A stretch of 64,000 bases of DNA from Candidatus Amarobacillus elongatus (GTDB lineage Bacteria > Chloroflexota > Dehalococcoidia > Tepidiformales > Tepidiformaceae), in NCBI GenBank assembly GCA_016703545.1, contig JADJBX010000001.1, positions 186,001 to 250,000 on the forward strand, given 5' to 3'. This document shows positions 1 through 9,690 of the stretch, piece by piece. The notes beneath the pieces are model-generated. The model worked only from the letters and a program-made list of their open reading frames with translations. It was not told the DNA's origin and searched no databases. Each line of letters opens with the position of its first letter. Within the stretch, counting starts at the first letter, position 1. The translations under genes were made by a program, and so were the position numbers.

Positions 1-625
1 TGAGCCGGTAGACGCAGGAGTCGTGCCCCTCGAGGCGGTGGGCGACGCGCTCGACCGGGCGCCCGGCGGCGCAGGCGAGTGCGTGCTGCTCGACCTGGCA
101 GATGAGCGGCTGGCTATGCGCGAGGGCGCGCAGCGGGCAGTGGCGAAGCTCAACCGCGTCCTCGGCGGCGAGGGGAAGGAAGCCACGGCGCGCGAACGCC
201 GACGCCGCCGTCGACCAGCGGTCCACGGCCGTTGTGCGCGATTCCCGCAGGAAGGCGAAGAGGGCGAGGAGGGCGCGGTCGTGGGTGCCCTCCATGGCCG
301 CGCGGACGAGATCGATGGCTGATGCCTCGCCGAGGCCGGGGAAAAGCGCCTCGCCGTGCTGACTGACGGCGTACATGCGGCGGCGGCGGCCGGGGCCGGT
401 CCCGGCTTCGCGCAGCGTTATGTATCCCTCCGCATCGAGGATCGCGAGGTGGGGGCGAAGGGCGCTCGTCGTCAGGTGGAGCCGGTTGGACAGCTCATCG
501 ATCGATGCTTCGCCCTCGATGCGCAGCGAGAGCATGAGCTCGCGCCGCGTGGGGGCGAGGAGGTCGAGGGGGACGAGGCCGGCCTCATCGCGGCTCCAGA
601 GTCCGGCGCCGGCGAACTGGTTCAC
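1..625 (-). CDS. SufR-like winged-helix transcriptional regulator (3' end cut by window edge)
   Basis: The reading frame is open from the GTG at 625-623 to the window edge (208 residues, no stop). The start is set by GGAGG about 8 nt upstream. An N-terminal winged helix (LAPTRRELMLSLRIEG, then IDELSNRLHLTTSALRPHL) is followed by a basic wing (GPGRRRRMYAVS). The C-terminal part has Cys residues spaced C-x12-C-x8-C-x18-C (HCPLRALA onward), which recalls the metal or Fe-S ligands of SufR/ArsR-type repressors, although the spacing is not identical to cyanobacterial SufR. It therefore may sense iron-sulfur or redox state; this is inference. The start GTG overlaps the frame-corrected stop of the upstream histidine kinase (GTGA), so the two are translationally coupled. 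Confidence 0.7.
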   Translation of the reverse strand, partial: MNQFAGAGLWSRDEAGLVPLDLLAPTRRELMLSLRIEGEASIDELSNRLHLTTSALRPHLAILDAEGYITLREAGTGPGRRRRMYAVSQHGEALFPGLGEASAIDLVRAAMEGTHDRALLALFAFLRESRTTAVDRWSTAASAFARRGFLPLAAEDAVELRHCPLRALAHSQPLICQVEQHALACAAGRPVERVAHRLEGHDSCVYRL

Positions 626-1295
626 TGCATCACCTCCGCGGGGACGCGGACCGCGAAGACGGTCCCGCCGGGGCTGACGCCACGAGATCGAGTTCGCCCC
701 CGAGCGCGAGCATCGCGGCCCGCGCGGAAGCGAGCCCGAGGCCGGTGCCCGAGACGCGCGTCGTGAAGTAGGGCTCAAACACGCGCTCGCGAAGTGCGGC
801 GGGGATGCCAGGACCTTCGTCGCGGACTTCGAGGATGTGCATGGCCCTTTCGTACCGGTAGGTAAGTTGGACGCGTCCGCCAGGGGGGTTCACTTCGAGT
901 GCGTTCAGGAGCACGTTCAGCAGCGCCCGCTGAAACTCCGTGCCATCGCCGGAGACGCGGGCCGCGTGCGAAATGACCGGGAGTTCGAGGGCGGAAGCAG
1001 CGCGGCAGCTCTGCGCCAGGCGTGCCGTTTCCGCGACAAGCGGAGCGAGCGCGAACGAGGACTCACCGGGCGCGCCCGCCTCGCTCAGGCGGCGGAGCAG
1101 GGCCGCCGCTCGATAGACCCCGGCGAGAGCGTCGGACAGGGGCACGCTGGCGGGGGCGCCGGGCTGGAGGTCATCCATCACCGTGCTGATACTCCCCGCG
1201 ATGCCGGTCAGCACGTTATTCAGGTCATGCACGAGGATGTTGACCTCGGACGCGAGGGCGTTTTCACGGGACAGGTGGGGTGCCTGTGTGGGCAA
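622..1295 (-). CDS. Small soluble sensor histidine kinase (apparent frameshift near the 3' end)
   Basis: About 224 residues without membrane segments. The H-box is near residue 23 (ILVHDLNNVLTGIAG). It is followed by N-box ALLNVLLNALEVN, G1 DEGPGIP, F-box FEPYFTT and G2 GTGLGLASA, so it is a complete HisKA/HATPase core without an obvious input domain. As sequenced, the frame is lost after ASAPAG and ends at 630. In the +1 frame the canonical HATPase ending TVFAVRVPAE follows, and its TGA (624-622) overlaps the GTG of the next gene. One G appears to be missing at the CCC run 664-666 (plus strand). No response regulator lies in the window, so the partner may be the coupled SufR-like regulator or a distant protein. 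Confidence 0.8.
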
Positions 1296-1460
1296 GCAGT
1301 TTCCTCCGCGAGTGCTCCGACCGGGGGCCCGGGCGGCGTGTACTGGTTGGACGCGGAAGGGCGCCGTCGATTACAAAAACCGCGAAAATAATGTTCTTTC
1401 GATGAAGAACGGGCATGTGGCGCTGCGGGAAGCGGGTGGAGCGAGGGGCCTCGGGACCCG

Positions 1461-1466
1461 TAGCAT
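1461..1466 (+). promoter_or_regulatory. Leaderless-type -10 box (TAGCAT) of the CoA-transferase gene
   Basis: TAGCAT ends exactly 6 nt before ATG 1473 and no Shine-Dalgarno is visible. This supports ATG 1473 over ATG 1467, which overlaps the box. Confidence 0.5.
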
Positions 1467-1472
1467 GTGCCC

Positions 1473-2684
1473 ATGCCGAAACCGCAATCGTCGCTTCGCG
1501 GGCCGCTCGATGGCGTCCGCGTCCTGGATTTCACGTGGGCCCTCGCCGGCCCGTTTGCGACGATGCAGTTCGCGGACCTCGGGGCCGAGGTGGTCAAGGT
1601 CGAGTACCCGGAGACGGACGAGAAGCTGCGCGGATTCGGCCCCTACCACGAAGGCATCTCGACGTTCTTCTTCAGCCCGAACCGGGGCAAGAAGGGCATC
1701 TGCATCGACTTCAAGCACGCTGAGGGGCAGGCGCTCGTTCGCCGGTTGGCGGCGAAGGCAGACGTGCTCACGCAGAACTTCCGCCCGGGCGCGCTGGAGC
1801 GCCAGGGGCTTGGCTACGAGGACCTGCGGGCGCTGAACCCCGGGCTCGTGTACGCCGCGCTTTCGGGTTACGGGCAGACGGGCCCGTACAGGTCCATGAC
1901 GGCGGTCGATGCGGTGGCGCAGGCCATGGGCGGCACGATGAGCCTGAACGGGGAGGCGGACGGCCCGCCGATGCGCATCGGCGTGAGCATCGGGGACATG
2001 GTCGCGGGGCTGTACCTCGCACTCGGGTGCTGGCGGCGCTGCGCGCGCGAGACGTCACGGGTGAGGGGCAGCCTCGATGTGGCGCTGATGGAGGCGCAGA
2101 TCGCGCTGTGCGAGAACGCGATCGTGCGGCATTCCGCCTTCGCCGAGGAGCCCACGCGCATCGGCAGCCGCCACCCGCTGCTGACGCCGTTCGGGCCCTA
2201 CCGCACGAAGGACGGCTACATCGTCATCGCGAACGTGAAGGAGTGGGAGCTGTTCTGCGCGCTGCTTGGCCGCGACGACATGGCGCTCGACCCGCGCTTC
2301 GCGACGAACCGCGTGCGCATGGAGAACATCGACCTGATGGAAGTCGAACTGGAACGGGCGCTCGCGGAGAAGACGACGGACGAATGGTTCGCGATCCTCG
2401 AGCCCGCGAACGTGGCATCGGTGGGCAAGGTGAATACCATCGCGGACCTGTTCACGGACCCGCACGTCGAGGCTCGCAGGATGCTCGTGGACGTCCCGAT
2501 GCCGTATGGCAAGCCGGGCACGCTGAAGCTGCCGAATTCGCCGATGCACCTTTCGGGGACGCCGACGGTGGTGGGGAAGCCGATGCCCGAGCACGGCGGC
2601 GACACGGCCCCGGTCCTGCGCGACTGGCTGGGCATGGACGACGGCGAAATCGAGGACCTCCGCACGAAGGGCGTCATCAAGTAG
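1473..2684 (+). CDS. CaiB/BaiF family (class III) CoA-transferase
   Basis: Transfers CoA between carboxylic acids through an aspartyl-CoA intermediate. The family start GPLDGVRVLDFTWALAGPF and the segment MRIGVSIGDMVAG, whose Asp (about residue 175 from ATG 1473) is the catalytic residue, are clear; about 403 residues is normal length. Start 1473 is chosen because a TANNNT box ends 6 nt upstream. One stretch (about 2027-2075) reads GCWRRCARETSRVRGS in this frame, while the +1 frame gives the family-like VLAALRARDVTGEGQ. Two compensating indels are likely, so about 15 residues are probably wrong as sequenced. The substrate is unknown. An amidohydrolase and a methyltransferase follow on the same strand. 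Confidence 0.85.
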   Translation: MPKPQSSLRGPLDGVRVLDFTWALAGPFATMQFADLGAEVVKVEYPETDEKLRGFGPYHEGISTFFFSPNRGKKGICIDFKHAEGQALVRRLAAKADVLTQNFRPGALERQGLGYEDLRALNPGLVYAALSGYGQTGPYRSMTAVDAVAQAMGGTMSLNGEADGPPMRIGVSIGDMVAGLYLALGCWRRCARETSRVRGSLDVALMEAQIALCENAIVRHSAFAEEPTRIGSRHPLLTPFGPYRTKDGYIVIANVKEWELFCALLGRDDMALDPRFATNRVRMENIDLMEVELERALAEKTTDEWFAILEPANVASVGKVNTIADLFTDPHVEARRMLVDVPMPYGKPGTLKLPNSPMHLSGTPTVVGKPMPEHGGDTAPVLRDWLGMDDGEIEDLRTKGVIK

Positions 2685-2718
2685 GATTCGCGGCCAGAAC
2701 GCGACGAAGGCGGCGCCC

Positions 2719-3505
2719 GTGCGAATCGACGCTCATGTCCACGCATTCCCGGACCGGCTGGCCCTCAAGGTACGCGAGGCGCTGAATCGCAACGGCACGC
2801 TCGAAGGCAGCCCGCTGCTCCCGGCCGTGGCGGAAGGGGTGCGAACGTCGGTCTTCGACCGCGCGTGGATCCTCCCCTATGCGCACCGCGCGGGCATCGC
2901 CGAGGCGGTGAACGAGTGGTCGGCGGCCGAGGTGCCGGCCTACCCGTGGCTCATCCCGGGGGCGACATTTCCACCCGGATGACGACGACCTCGGGAGGCT
3001 GGTCGAACGGGCGCTGGTGGAGCTGGAGCTGCGCGTGGTGAAGCTTCACTGCTCGGTCGGGAACTTCGCGGCATCGGATCCGCGGCTGGAGCCGTTGTGG
3101 GCCACGGCCGAGCGTCTCGGGGTTCCGATCGTGACGCATGCAGGCCATCGGTCGGGGGGCGCCACCGAACCGGACGAACTGGACGAGGTGGCGCCGGTGC
3201 TCAGGGCGCACCCGGACCTGCGCTTCGTGCTGGCGCATGCCGGGCACCCGAACACGGCGTACGCGCTGGAGCTGATGGAGCGGTTCGACAACCTGCGGGT
3301 GGACGTGACGCCGGTCTGGCTTTCGCCCATCGAGGTGACGGCGAAGGACGTGGAACGGTTCGCGGGCCGCATCCTCTTCGGCAGTGATGCGCCGAACTGC
3401 CCGCAGGAGACTGGCGCGCAGGTGGCCCGGTTCACGGCGATGGATGTCTCGCCGGCCGCATTGGACGCGCTGTTGGGAGGCACGGCGGCGAGCCTGATCA
3501 CGTGA
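2719..3505 (+). CDS. Amidohydrolase family 2 metal-dependent hydrolase (single frameshift)
   Basis: The N-terminal part (GTG 2719) begins MRIDAHVHAFPD, the HxH metal site of the amidohydrolase TIM barrel. The frame breaks after IPGATF, and the downstream frame continues FHPDDDDLGRLVERAL, VKLHCSVGNF, VTHAGHRSG, LAHAGHPN and FGSDAPNCP, which carry the remaining metal-binding His and Asp. Removing one T from the TTT at 2968-2970 restores one protein of about 261 residues, the usual length of this family. It lies 34 nt after the CoA-transferase and may act on the same compounds as a decarboxylase or hydrolase; the substrate is unknown. Confidence 0.75.
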
Positions 3506-3651
3506 CCGCCGTTTGGCGGAGGTGATGCTTGCGGGGCGGCTGTACACTTGCGCCAGCCCCCGAGCCCACCGGCCCGGCAGGGAGTCGCGGGGGTTCGACC
3601 GGCCAAGGAAAGGGCTTCAGACGGCCGCCATCGCGCGGCGGGAGGAGCCCT

Positions 3652-4420
3652 GTGACGAGCACGTGGAACCCCAATCAGTACAACCGTTTCCAGGACGAGC
3701 GAAGCAAGCCGTTCCATGACCTCCTGTCGCTGGTGCGGCCCATCCCCGGGGGGCGCGCCATTGACCTTGGCTGCGGCACGGGCGAACTGACGCGCCTGAT
3801 GCACGAGACCGCAGGCGCGGGCGACGGTCGGCCTCGACAACTCCGAGACGATGCTGGAGAAGAGCGCGGCGTTCGCTGGCAAAGGGCTGACGTTCAAGCT
3901 GGGGACCATCCTGCGGTTCGCGCCGCAGACGCCGTTCGACCTCATCTTCTCGAACGCGGCGCTCCAGTGGGTCGACGGCCACGAAGTGCTGTTCGAACGG
4001 CTGGCGGCGGGGCTGGCGGAGGGTGGCCAGCTCGCGGTGCAGATGCCGCTGAACCACGACCACGCCTCGCACGTGGTCGCGGACGCGGTGGCCGGGGAGG
4101 AGCCGTTCGCGACCGCCCTCGGAGGGTACGTGCGGCGTGTGCCGGTCGAGAGCCCGGAGTGGTACGCGGAGAAGCTCGACGCGCTGGGGTTCGGGGAGAT
4201 GAACGTGCGGATGCAGGTGTATCCACAGCACCTCCCCGGGCCGGAGGACGTGGTCGAATGGGTGAAGGGGACCTACCTCACCGACTACCAGTCCCGCATG
4301 CCGGCGGAGCTGTTCCCGCGCTACCTCGAACGGTACCGGGAGCGGCTGCTCGCGGTGCTGCCGGACCGGCGTCCGTACTTCTACCCCTACAAGCGGCTGC
4401 TCCTGTGGGGGCGCCGGTAG
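3652..4420 (+). CDS. Class I SAM-dependent methyltransferase, trans-aconitate methyltransferase-like (frameshift)
   Basis: GTG 3652 is preceded by GGAGGAG. The N-terminus STWNPNQYNRFQDERSKPF followed by AIDLGCGTGELT (SAM-binding motif I) matches the trans-aconitate 2-methyltransferase group (WxPxQYxxF). After the Glu/Thr-rich helix the frame is lost at about 3805-3825. The other frame continues ATVGLDNSETMLEKSA (motif II acidic residue), DLIFSNAALQWV (motif IV) and PQHLPGPEDVVEWVKGT (substrate cap) to the stop at 4420. A single missing base would give about 256 residues, the family length. The exact methyl acceptor cannot be read from sequence. Confidence 0.75.
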
Positions 4421-4445
4421 CCGTCCGGGGCCAGGGCCGCCCGCC

Positions 4446-6347
4446 TCAGTCGAAGCGGGCGGTCACGGTGACATCGGTGGTGAGGCAGGTGCGGCCGTCG
4501 GCGGCCCTTGTGCCGCCGCTGGTGTGCACGTCGGAGGCGGGGCGGCCCTCGCGGAGGATGTTGAGGGCGAGGCACATGCCCTCGGTGCCGGCCTGCTTCT
4601 GAATGAACAGGCGGTACGCCGAGCCCGTGCCCGCTGCGGCGACGGTCCAGCGGAAAGTCACCGTGCGGCTGCTGTCCGCCGGCAGCGAAAGCAGGGTGCC
4701 GAACCAATCACGGCCGGATTCGGTGCCGGTGTCCTCGACATTGCCGGGCTGGCCATCGATTTCGACCGCGGGATTCGACAGCCCGGAGGGCCCGAACACG
4801 CGGAGGTACCCGCCGTAGAGGCCGCCCAGCATCAGCTGCGATACGAGAGCGGGCGGCTTGTCCGCGGCCCACTTCGAGAACGGGTTGGCGTATCGCAGCG
4901 TCAGTTCGTGGCGGGCATCGCCGAGCGGGCTGACATCGACGGTGTAGGTCCCTTCGGGCTTCACGATGAGGTTCAACTTGGTCGAGAGCACGCTCGCCTC
5001 GCTGAAGTGCAGGAAGTCGCCGCGGGTAGGGTTGAGGCGGCCGTCCCAGCCGATGTCGCGGAGCACGGTCTGTTCTTCGGGGCGGTACGAAAACACCTGG
5101 ACGTGGCGTTGTTCGCCCAGCTCGCTGACGGCGTTGATGGCGTCGGCCCACTTCTCGGAGGGGAGATGGAGCATGTCGGCGACGATCTCGCGCGCGAGGT
5201 CGCCCACGACGGACTTGCGGTCCTCGCTGGGGTCGAAGGCCTGGCGGGTGAGCGCTTCGAGCTGCAGGACGGCGTTGCTTGCCGTGAACGTGACGTCTCC
5301 GTAGCCGGTGACGGGGATGGTCTTGGGGCCGGTCACGTTCAGCAGCCGCTCGAGCACGATGAGGTCGACGGCGACGATGCCATCGACCTGCTGGGGGCCT
5401 TCGACCATCTCATGGAACTCGCGCGCGGTCTGGGCCCAGCTGGTGTAGTCGGGCGTCCAGTTCGAAACCAGGAGGTTCCAGGTGAAATCGCGCAGGAGGT
5501 ACCGCTTGAGGGGTCCGGCGGTTCGATGTAGTGGCCGCCGGTTGCCTCCCAGCGGGCCTTCCAGGTGGTGGAATCAACGAACTCGAGCGTGCCGTTGACG
5601 CCGTTGCTGACGGGCATGATGCCGGACGAGGTCACGAGTCCGCCGCCGGGTAGGAGCTCTTCGTTGTTGAGGGCGAGGAGCAGGTACCGCCGTTCGCCTT
5701 CGAACCCGAGGAACCCGGGCAGCAGGCCGCGCGCCTGCCGCGCCTGTTCGACGGAGTTGGCGATGCGTGGGAGCTCCTCGTCGAGGCGGTCGCGGACGCG
5801 AGCAAGGGGCCGAGCAGGGGCTGGTCCCCGAGCTCGCGGCGCTGCCGGACAAGGTCCCGGGAGAGCCGGTCGATGGTGTCGATCTGCGGCGCCGTCTCGT
5901 CGAACATGTCGATGAGGGAGCGCGTCAGCGGCTGATCGGCGCGGGGGTTATCACGGTAGCGGACGGCAACCTCGGCGGCGTCGGCCGCCTGTTCGCCGAT
6001 CCGGGTGAGCGTCGCCGCCATGTCGAGCATGTCGTAGATGCCGTTGGCCTGATCCCGGGTTCCGGGGAGGACGCGCGCGGTGGCGAGGAAGGGTCGAAGC
6101 GGGCATGGCGCCGGGCGGAATCGACCTGGCGGCGCGCGCTGCGGAGGTCGCGGCTGGCGGAATCGACGTCCGCGGCGGTGAAGTCGAAGCCGTCGCCCGT
6201 GAGCGCCTGTTCGGCGGATTCGAGGTCGGCCTTTGCACCCGTGGCGGCGCTGTAGAGCGCCCAGTAGTGCCAGCCGAGGAGCGCGACGGCCACGGCCAGG
6301 ACGCCCGCGGTGATCGCCCTCCGCCAGCGAACACGTGGATTACTCAT
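4446..6347 (-). CDS. DUF4012 envelope protein (three apparent frameshifts)
   Basis: A large membrane-anchored extracellular protein of about 634 residues after repair. The ATG is at 6347 (MSNPRVRW). One N-terminal membrane segment (AITAGVLAVAVALLGWHYWA) is followed by a helical region with repeated Arg/Asp. The DUF4012 signature is RRYLLLALNNEELLPGGG then VTSSGIMPVSNG, with a C-terminal beta-rich domain. The coding frame changes at about 6093-6099, 5798-5805 and 5510-5513 (GGGG on plus, one base missing); each switch restores homologous-looking sequence. DUF4012 proteins are found in Chloroflexota and Actinobacteria near polysaccharide or envelope genes, with no known activity. It is divergent from a sortase gene, which fits a cell-surface role. 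Confidence 0.75.
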
Positions 6348-6403
6348 GCACAACCATCCCCACTTACCGTCGCAAAGGATAGGGGATAGACTCGAATCGC
6401 GAC

Positions 6404-7117
6404 ATGAAGGGCATCACTTCGGCACTCGGACGGCACCGAACGGCGGCGATCGCGGCGCTGCTTGGCGTCCTCGCGCTGGCGGGCGGCTTCGCGGTCTTCG
6501 CCAACCTGCCGGGTGACAGACCCGAACGCACGACGGAATCGCTCTACGCGAACCTGGATGACCACCGGGCCGTCCGTGGTGAGGTGCGCGGCGAGGAATC
6601 GCCGCCCTCGGTACGCTCCCGCGAAGTCCAGCCGACGCCCACGCCGGTGAACCAGCGGTTCGATGCCGCCGCGTCGCGCATCCGCATCGAGCGGATCGGG
6701 GTGGATGCCTCGATTGTGACCATGGGGCTGCTTGCGGACGGGACGATGGAATCGCCCCCGAAGCCGGAGCTGGTGGCCTGGTACGGCTTCACGACGAAGC
6801 CGGGGATGGGCGGAAACGCGGTGCTTTCGGGCCACCTCGACTACCGGAACTACGGCCCGGCGGTGTTCGCGAACATCAAGAAGCTGGTGGCGGGCGACGT
6901 CATCGAAATCGTGCTGGCCGACGGAACCGTCATCAAGTACGAGGTGACGGCGCTGAAGCAGTATCCCGTGGAGCTGGTGCCGATGCGGGAAGTGCTGGCC
7001 CAGACGAGCGATGATTCGCTCACGCTCATCACCTGCGGCGGCGCCTTCGAGGGCATCAGTTACTCCGACAGGCTGGTGCTGCGCGCGGTGAAGACGGGCG
7101 TGAAGCGCACGTCCTAG
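6404..7117 (+). CDS. Sortase family transpeptidase (class F-like)
   Basis: 237 residues. An N-terminal membrane anchor (AAIAALLGVLALAGGFAVFA) is followed by a low-complexity linker with TPTPV and then the sortase beta-barrel. Catalytic residues are visible: His in LSGHLDYRN, Cys in LTLITCGGAF and Arg in SDRLVLRAVK. It would cut a sorting signal and attach or process surface proteins outside the membrane. A TAGACT box lies 11 nt before the ATG. The gene is divergent from the DUF4012 gene and followed 23 nt later by a TfoX-like gene. No LPXTG-type substrate was found in this window, so its target is unknown. Confidence 0.85.
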   Translation: MKGITSALGRHRTAAIAALLGVLALAGGFAVFANLPGDRPERTTESLYANLDDHRAVRGEVRGEESPPSVRSREVQPTPTPVNQRFDAAASRIRIERIGVDASIVTMGLLADGTMESPPKPELVAWYGFTTKPGMGGNAVLSGHLDYRNYGPAVFANIKKLVAGDVIEIVLADGTVIKYEVTALKQYPVELVPMREVLAQTSDDSLTLITCGGAFEGISYSDRLVLRAVKTGVKRTS

Positions 7118-7140
7118 GGCAAACGGGGCAGGAGGCGGCG

Positions 7141-7536
7141 ATGGAGAAGATGCCGGCGACTTCGACCGAGACACTCCTGGCGTTCGCGGGCGTCGCGCCC
7201 GGCGGGCCGGAAGCGGTGCAGCGGAAGATGTTCGGGATGGAATCCGCCTTTGTCCACGGGAACATGTCCATGGGGCTGTTCGGCGACGACTTCCACGTAC
7301 GGCTTTCGCCGTACGACCGCGCGGAGGTGCTGGCGCTGGGCGGGCGCCCGTTCGCGCCGGGCGGGCGAGCGATGAAGGAGTACGTCGTGCTCCCCGCCGC
7401 CGTCGTGGCCGATGAGGCGGCGCTCCGGGGCTGGGTCGACCGGGCCTACGCGTTCGGAGCGACACTCCCGGTGAAGGCACCGAAGCCGCGAACGAAGCCC
7501 GCGGCACGAGGGCAACGGAAGCCCGCCGAACGGTAG
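7141..7536 (+). CDS. TfoX/Sxy N-terminal domain protein
   Basis: 131 residues, with the TfoX-N pattern RKMFGMESAFVHGNMSMG followed by DDFHVRLSPYDRAEV. The tail is basic and Lys/Pro/Arg-rich (KAPKPRTKPAARGQRK). Full TfoX regulates competence in Gammaproteobacteria, but stand-alone N-domain proteins like this one are common elsewhere and uncharacterised. AGGAGG 8 nt before the ATG gives a standard start. It ends just before a strong terminator shared with the convergent exchanger gene. Confidence 0.75.
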   Translation: MEKMPATSTETLLAFAGVAPGGPEAVQRKMFGMESAFVHGNMSMGLFGDDFHVRLSPYDRAEVLALGGRPFAPGGRAMKEYVVLPAAVVADEAALRGWVDRAYAFGATLPVKAPKPRTKPAARGQRKPAER

Positions 7537-7546
7537 CCAGAAGCGA

Positions 7547-7575
7547 CGAGGCCCCGCCGGATTGGCGGGGCCTCG
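7547..7575. terminator. Bidirectional intrinsic terminator
   Basis: A 12-bp perfect stem (CGAGGCCCCGCC / GGCGGGGCCTCG) has a GGATT loop, with TTGGTTTATT after it on the plus strand. It sits between the convergent TfoX-like and CaCA exchanger genes and can serve both. Confidence 0.85.
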
Positions 7576-7580
7576 TTGGT

Positions 7581-8826
7581 TTATTCGGCGTGCGCGGCTT
7601 CAGGCTCGAGTTTTTTGCCTCGAAGGATGTCCCACGCCGCGTTCAAGGTGTAGGGCAGCTCCTTGCGGTGCAGGAAGAGCAGGATGATGCAGAGCAGGGT
7701 GTACGCCGCGGCGTAGTACACGCGCACCATTTCGCTCGTGATGAACAGCTGCGTGGCGAAGAGCACGAAGAGGGCGATCGCTTCGTTGCGGCCCATGCGC
7801 AGGTTGGCGAAGACGGCGATGGCGAAGGCCGACTGGGCTGCCGTGAGGAAGATCTCCTCGCGCTGGCGGTGGTCCAGGGGCAGGCCGCCGGTCAGGTGGA
7901 ATTCACCGGCGGAGATGGCGAACGCGATCGGCAGGGTACCGATGAGCAGCGTCCACTGGTTGACCTTGGAGGAGATGAGCGCGCCCATGCCGACGGCGGC
8001 GCGGCCGCGCCATGCGAGCAAGCCGGCGACGAGCACCTCGGGCGATTCGCTGGCGAGCGGGGCGAGCCACTGGATGAGCAGGAACTCCGAGACGCCGAAC
8101 TCCTCGCCGATTTCGACCAGCGACTCGGCGAACGGCTCGGCCGAGGCGAAGATGACGCCGGCGCTGTAGAGCAGGACGACGATGATGAGCGTGCGGCGCT
8201 GCGCGTTCGGCAGCGAGCCCATCGCCTGCGCTGGCCCCACCAGTTCGACCTCTTCCGACTCCTGGCGGGAGGTGAAGAAGAGATAGCAGAAGAAGAGCGA
8301 GACCAGGAGCATCGAGTCCAGCAGCGTGATGTGGTGCCGGAGCGGGATGAGGATCACGTACAGCGTGGCGACGCTGAGGAAGACGAGCTCGAGTGCGCGC
8401 TGGCGGTCAACGACCAGCTCCTTGAGGCGGGAGCGGTAGAAGAAGAGGGCGAAAACGATTGGCCAGCCGACGCCGATCAGGAGGCGGTTGCCACCGGTCA
8501 TGTTGGCGACGGCGAGGCCGCGCTCGGCTTCCGCGGGATCGGCGCCAGCCTTCCATGCGAGGACGAAGTCAACGGCGTATTCGGGGAGGACGGCGATGAA
8601 GGCGATGACCGCGAGGGCGAGGCCCTGGGAGATGTCGATCTCGGCGGTTTCGGCGGCCCAGCTCAGCAGGAAGGCCGCGGCGAGGATCGAGACGCCGAAG
8701 ATGGCGGCATCGAACTCCGGGTTCCGGGTGGAGGTGGAAGAGACGGAAGATGATCCCGGGCGAGCCGAGAGCGACCATCAGGAGGATGAGAAGCCAATGG
8801 CGCGGGCTGCCGGCGGCGTCGGTCAT
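7581..8826 (-). CDS. Sodium/calcium exchanger (CaCA) family membrane protein (frameshift near the N-terminus)
   Basis: About 415 residues after repair, with roughly ten hydrophobic segments. The two alpha-repeat signatures are visible: VLPEYAVDFVLAWKAG in the N-terminal half and LASESPEVLVAGLLAWRG in the C-terminal half, each with the ion-binding Glu. A cytoplasmic linker (RQESEEVELVGP) lies between. The first ~35 residues (MTDAAGSPRHWLLILLMVALG) are in another frame; one extra G in the GGG at 8719-8721 (plus strand) explains the break. It would exchange Na+ or H+ for Ca2+ across the membrane. Start 8826 is preferred to 8862 because the upstream extension is not family-like. Confidence 0.75.
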
Positions 8827-8921
8827 GCCGTACGTCTCCACGGGGTGGGCCATGCCCGGCATGGCGAAGGCTGATGCGGCCGCCCCGGGAGGGGCGGCAC
8901 GACGAGGCGAAGGAGAACCGT

Positions 8922-9635
8922 CTACTCGTAAAAGGGGACGGGTTCGGCGGTCTCCCAGTAGTTGTTCAGGTTGCCATCGGGCAGGCCACGGCCGGGGTGG
9001 AAGCGGCCGAGATGCATCTGGCTGACCATCTGCTCGGTGGTCTCGATGGTTTCATCGAACACGGCGGTGAAGTAGCCGATGCCCTGCGTGGAGTGCGCGT
9101 CGGAGCCGCCCGTCCCGGGCTTCCCCATGATCTTCGCGACCTGGAGGGCGAAGTAGTTCTCGCGGGGGGTGTTACAGCCGTTGAGAACTTCGATGCCGTG
9201 AACCAGCTGGAAGACGGGCAGATGCGCCGCCTGCTCCGGGTAGAGGTCGAACGGCTTCTTGCCCTCGCGCTTGGCGGTCACGGGGTCGAAGAAGTGCCGG
9301 AAGGGGTGGGCGACGACGAGGAAGGCGCCCTGCTCATCGGCGATTTCGCGCAGCTTTTCGAGGCGGCGAATGCCGGAGGCGTAGCCCTTGAGGCCGATGG
9401 CGAGGATGTGTCCCATGTCGGTGGACACTTCCATGCCGTTGTTGACGAACATGTCCGCATGCTTTTTGCGGAAGGGATTGAGGTCCCATGACTCCCACAT
9501 GCGGTCGTGTTCAGTGATGTTCACACCAGTAAGGCCGACACGCGTCGCCTCGGCGATTAATTCGTCCGGGTCGAGCATTGAGTCGGAAGCGCCCTTCGTG
9601 GTGTGCAGGTGCATATCGATGATGGTACCCGGCAC
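8922..9635 (-). CDS. PHP domain metal-dependent phosphoesterase
   Basis: 237 residues from GTG 9635, which has GGGAGG about 6 nt upstream; an ATG at 9674 in the same frame has no ribosome site. PHP motifs are in order: IIDMHLHTTKGASD (motif I HxH), NITEHDRMW (motif II), LVVAHPFRHFF (motif III) and GTGGSDAHSTQGIG (motif IV). These bind two or three divalent metals for phosphoester hydrolysis. Stand-alone PHP proteins include histidinol phosphatases and nucleoside 3',5'-bisphosphate phosphatases, and the substrate cannot be decided here. Confidence 0.8.
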   Translation of the reverse strand: MPGTIIDMHLHTTKGASDSMLDPDELIAEATRVGLTGVNITEHDRMWESWDLNPFRKKHADMFVNNGMEVSTDMGHILAIGLKGYASGIRRLEKLREIADEQGAFLVVAHPFRHFFDPVTAKREGKKPFDLYPEQAAHLPVFQLVHGIEVLNGCNTPRENYFALQVAKIMGKPGTGGSDAHSTQGIGYFTAVFDETIETTEQMVSQMHLGRFHPGRGLPDGNLNNYWETAEPVPFYE

Positions 9636-9690
9636 GCACGCGCCTCCCTGCCCCACAATTGTTCCGTTTGTCACGAACCCGGGGAGTATA

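Noticed and set aside
4524..5531. Plus-strand open frame of 335 codons
   Set aside because: Antisense to the DUF4012 gene, whose domain is clear on the minus strand.
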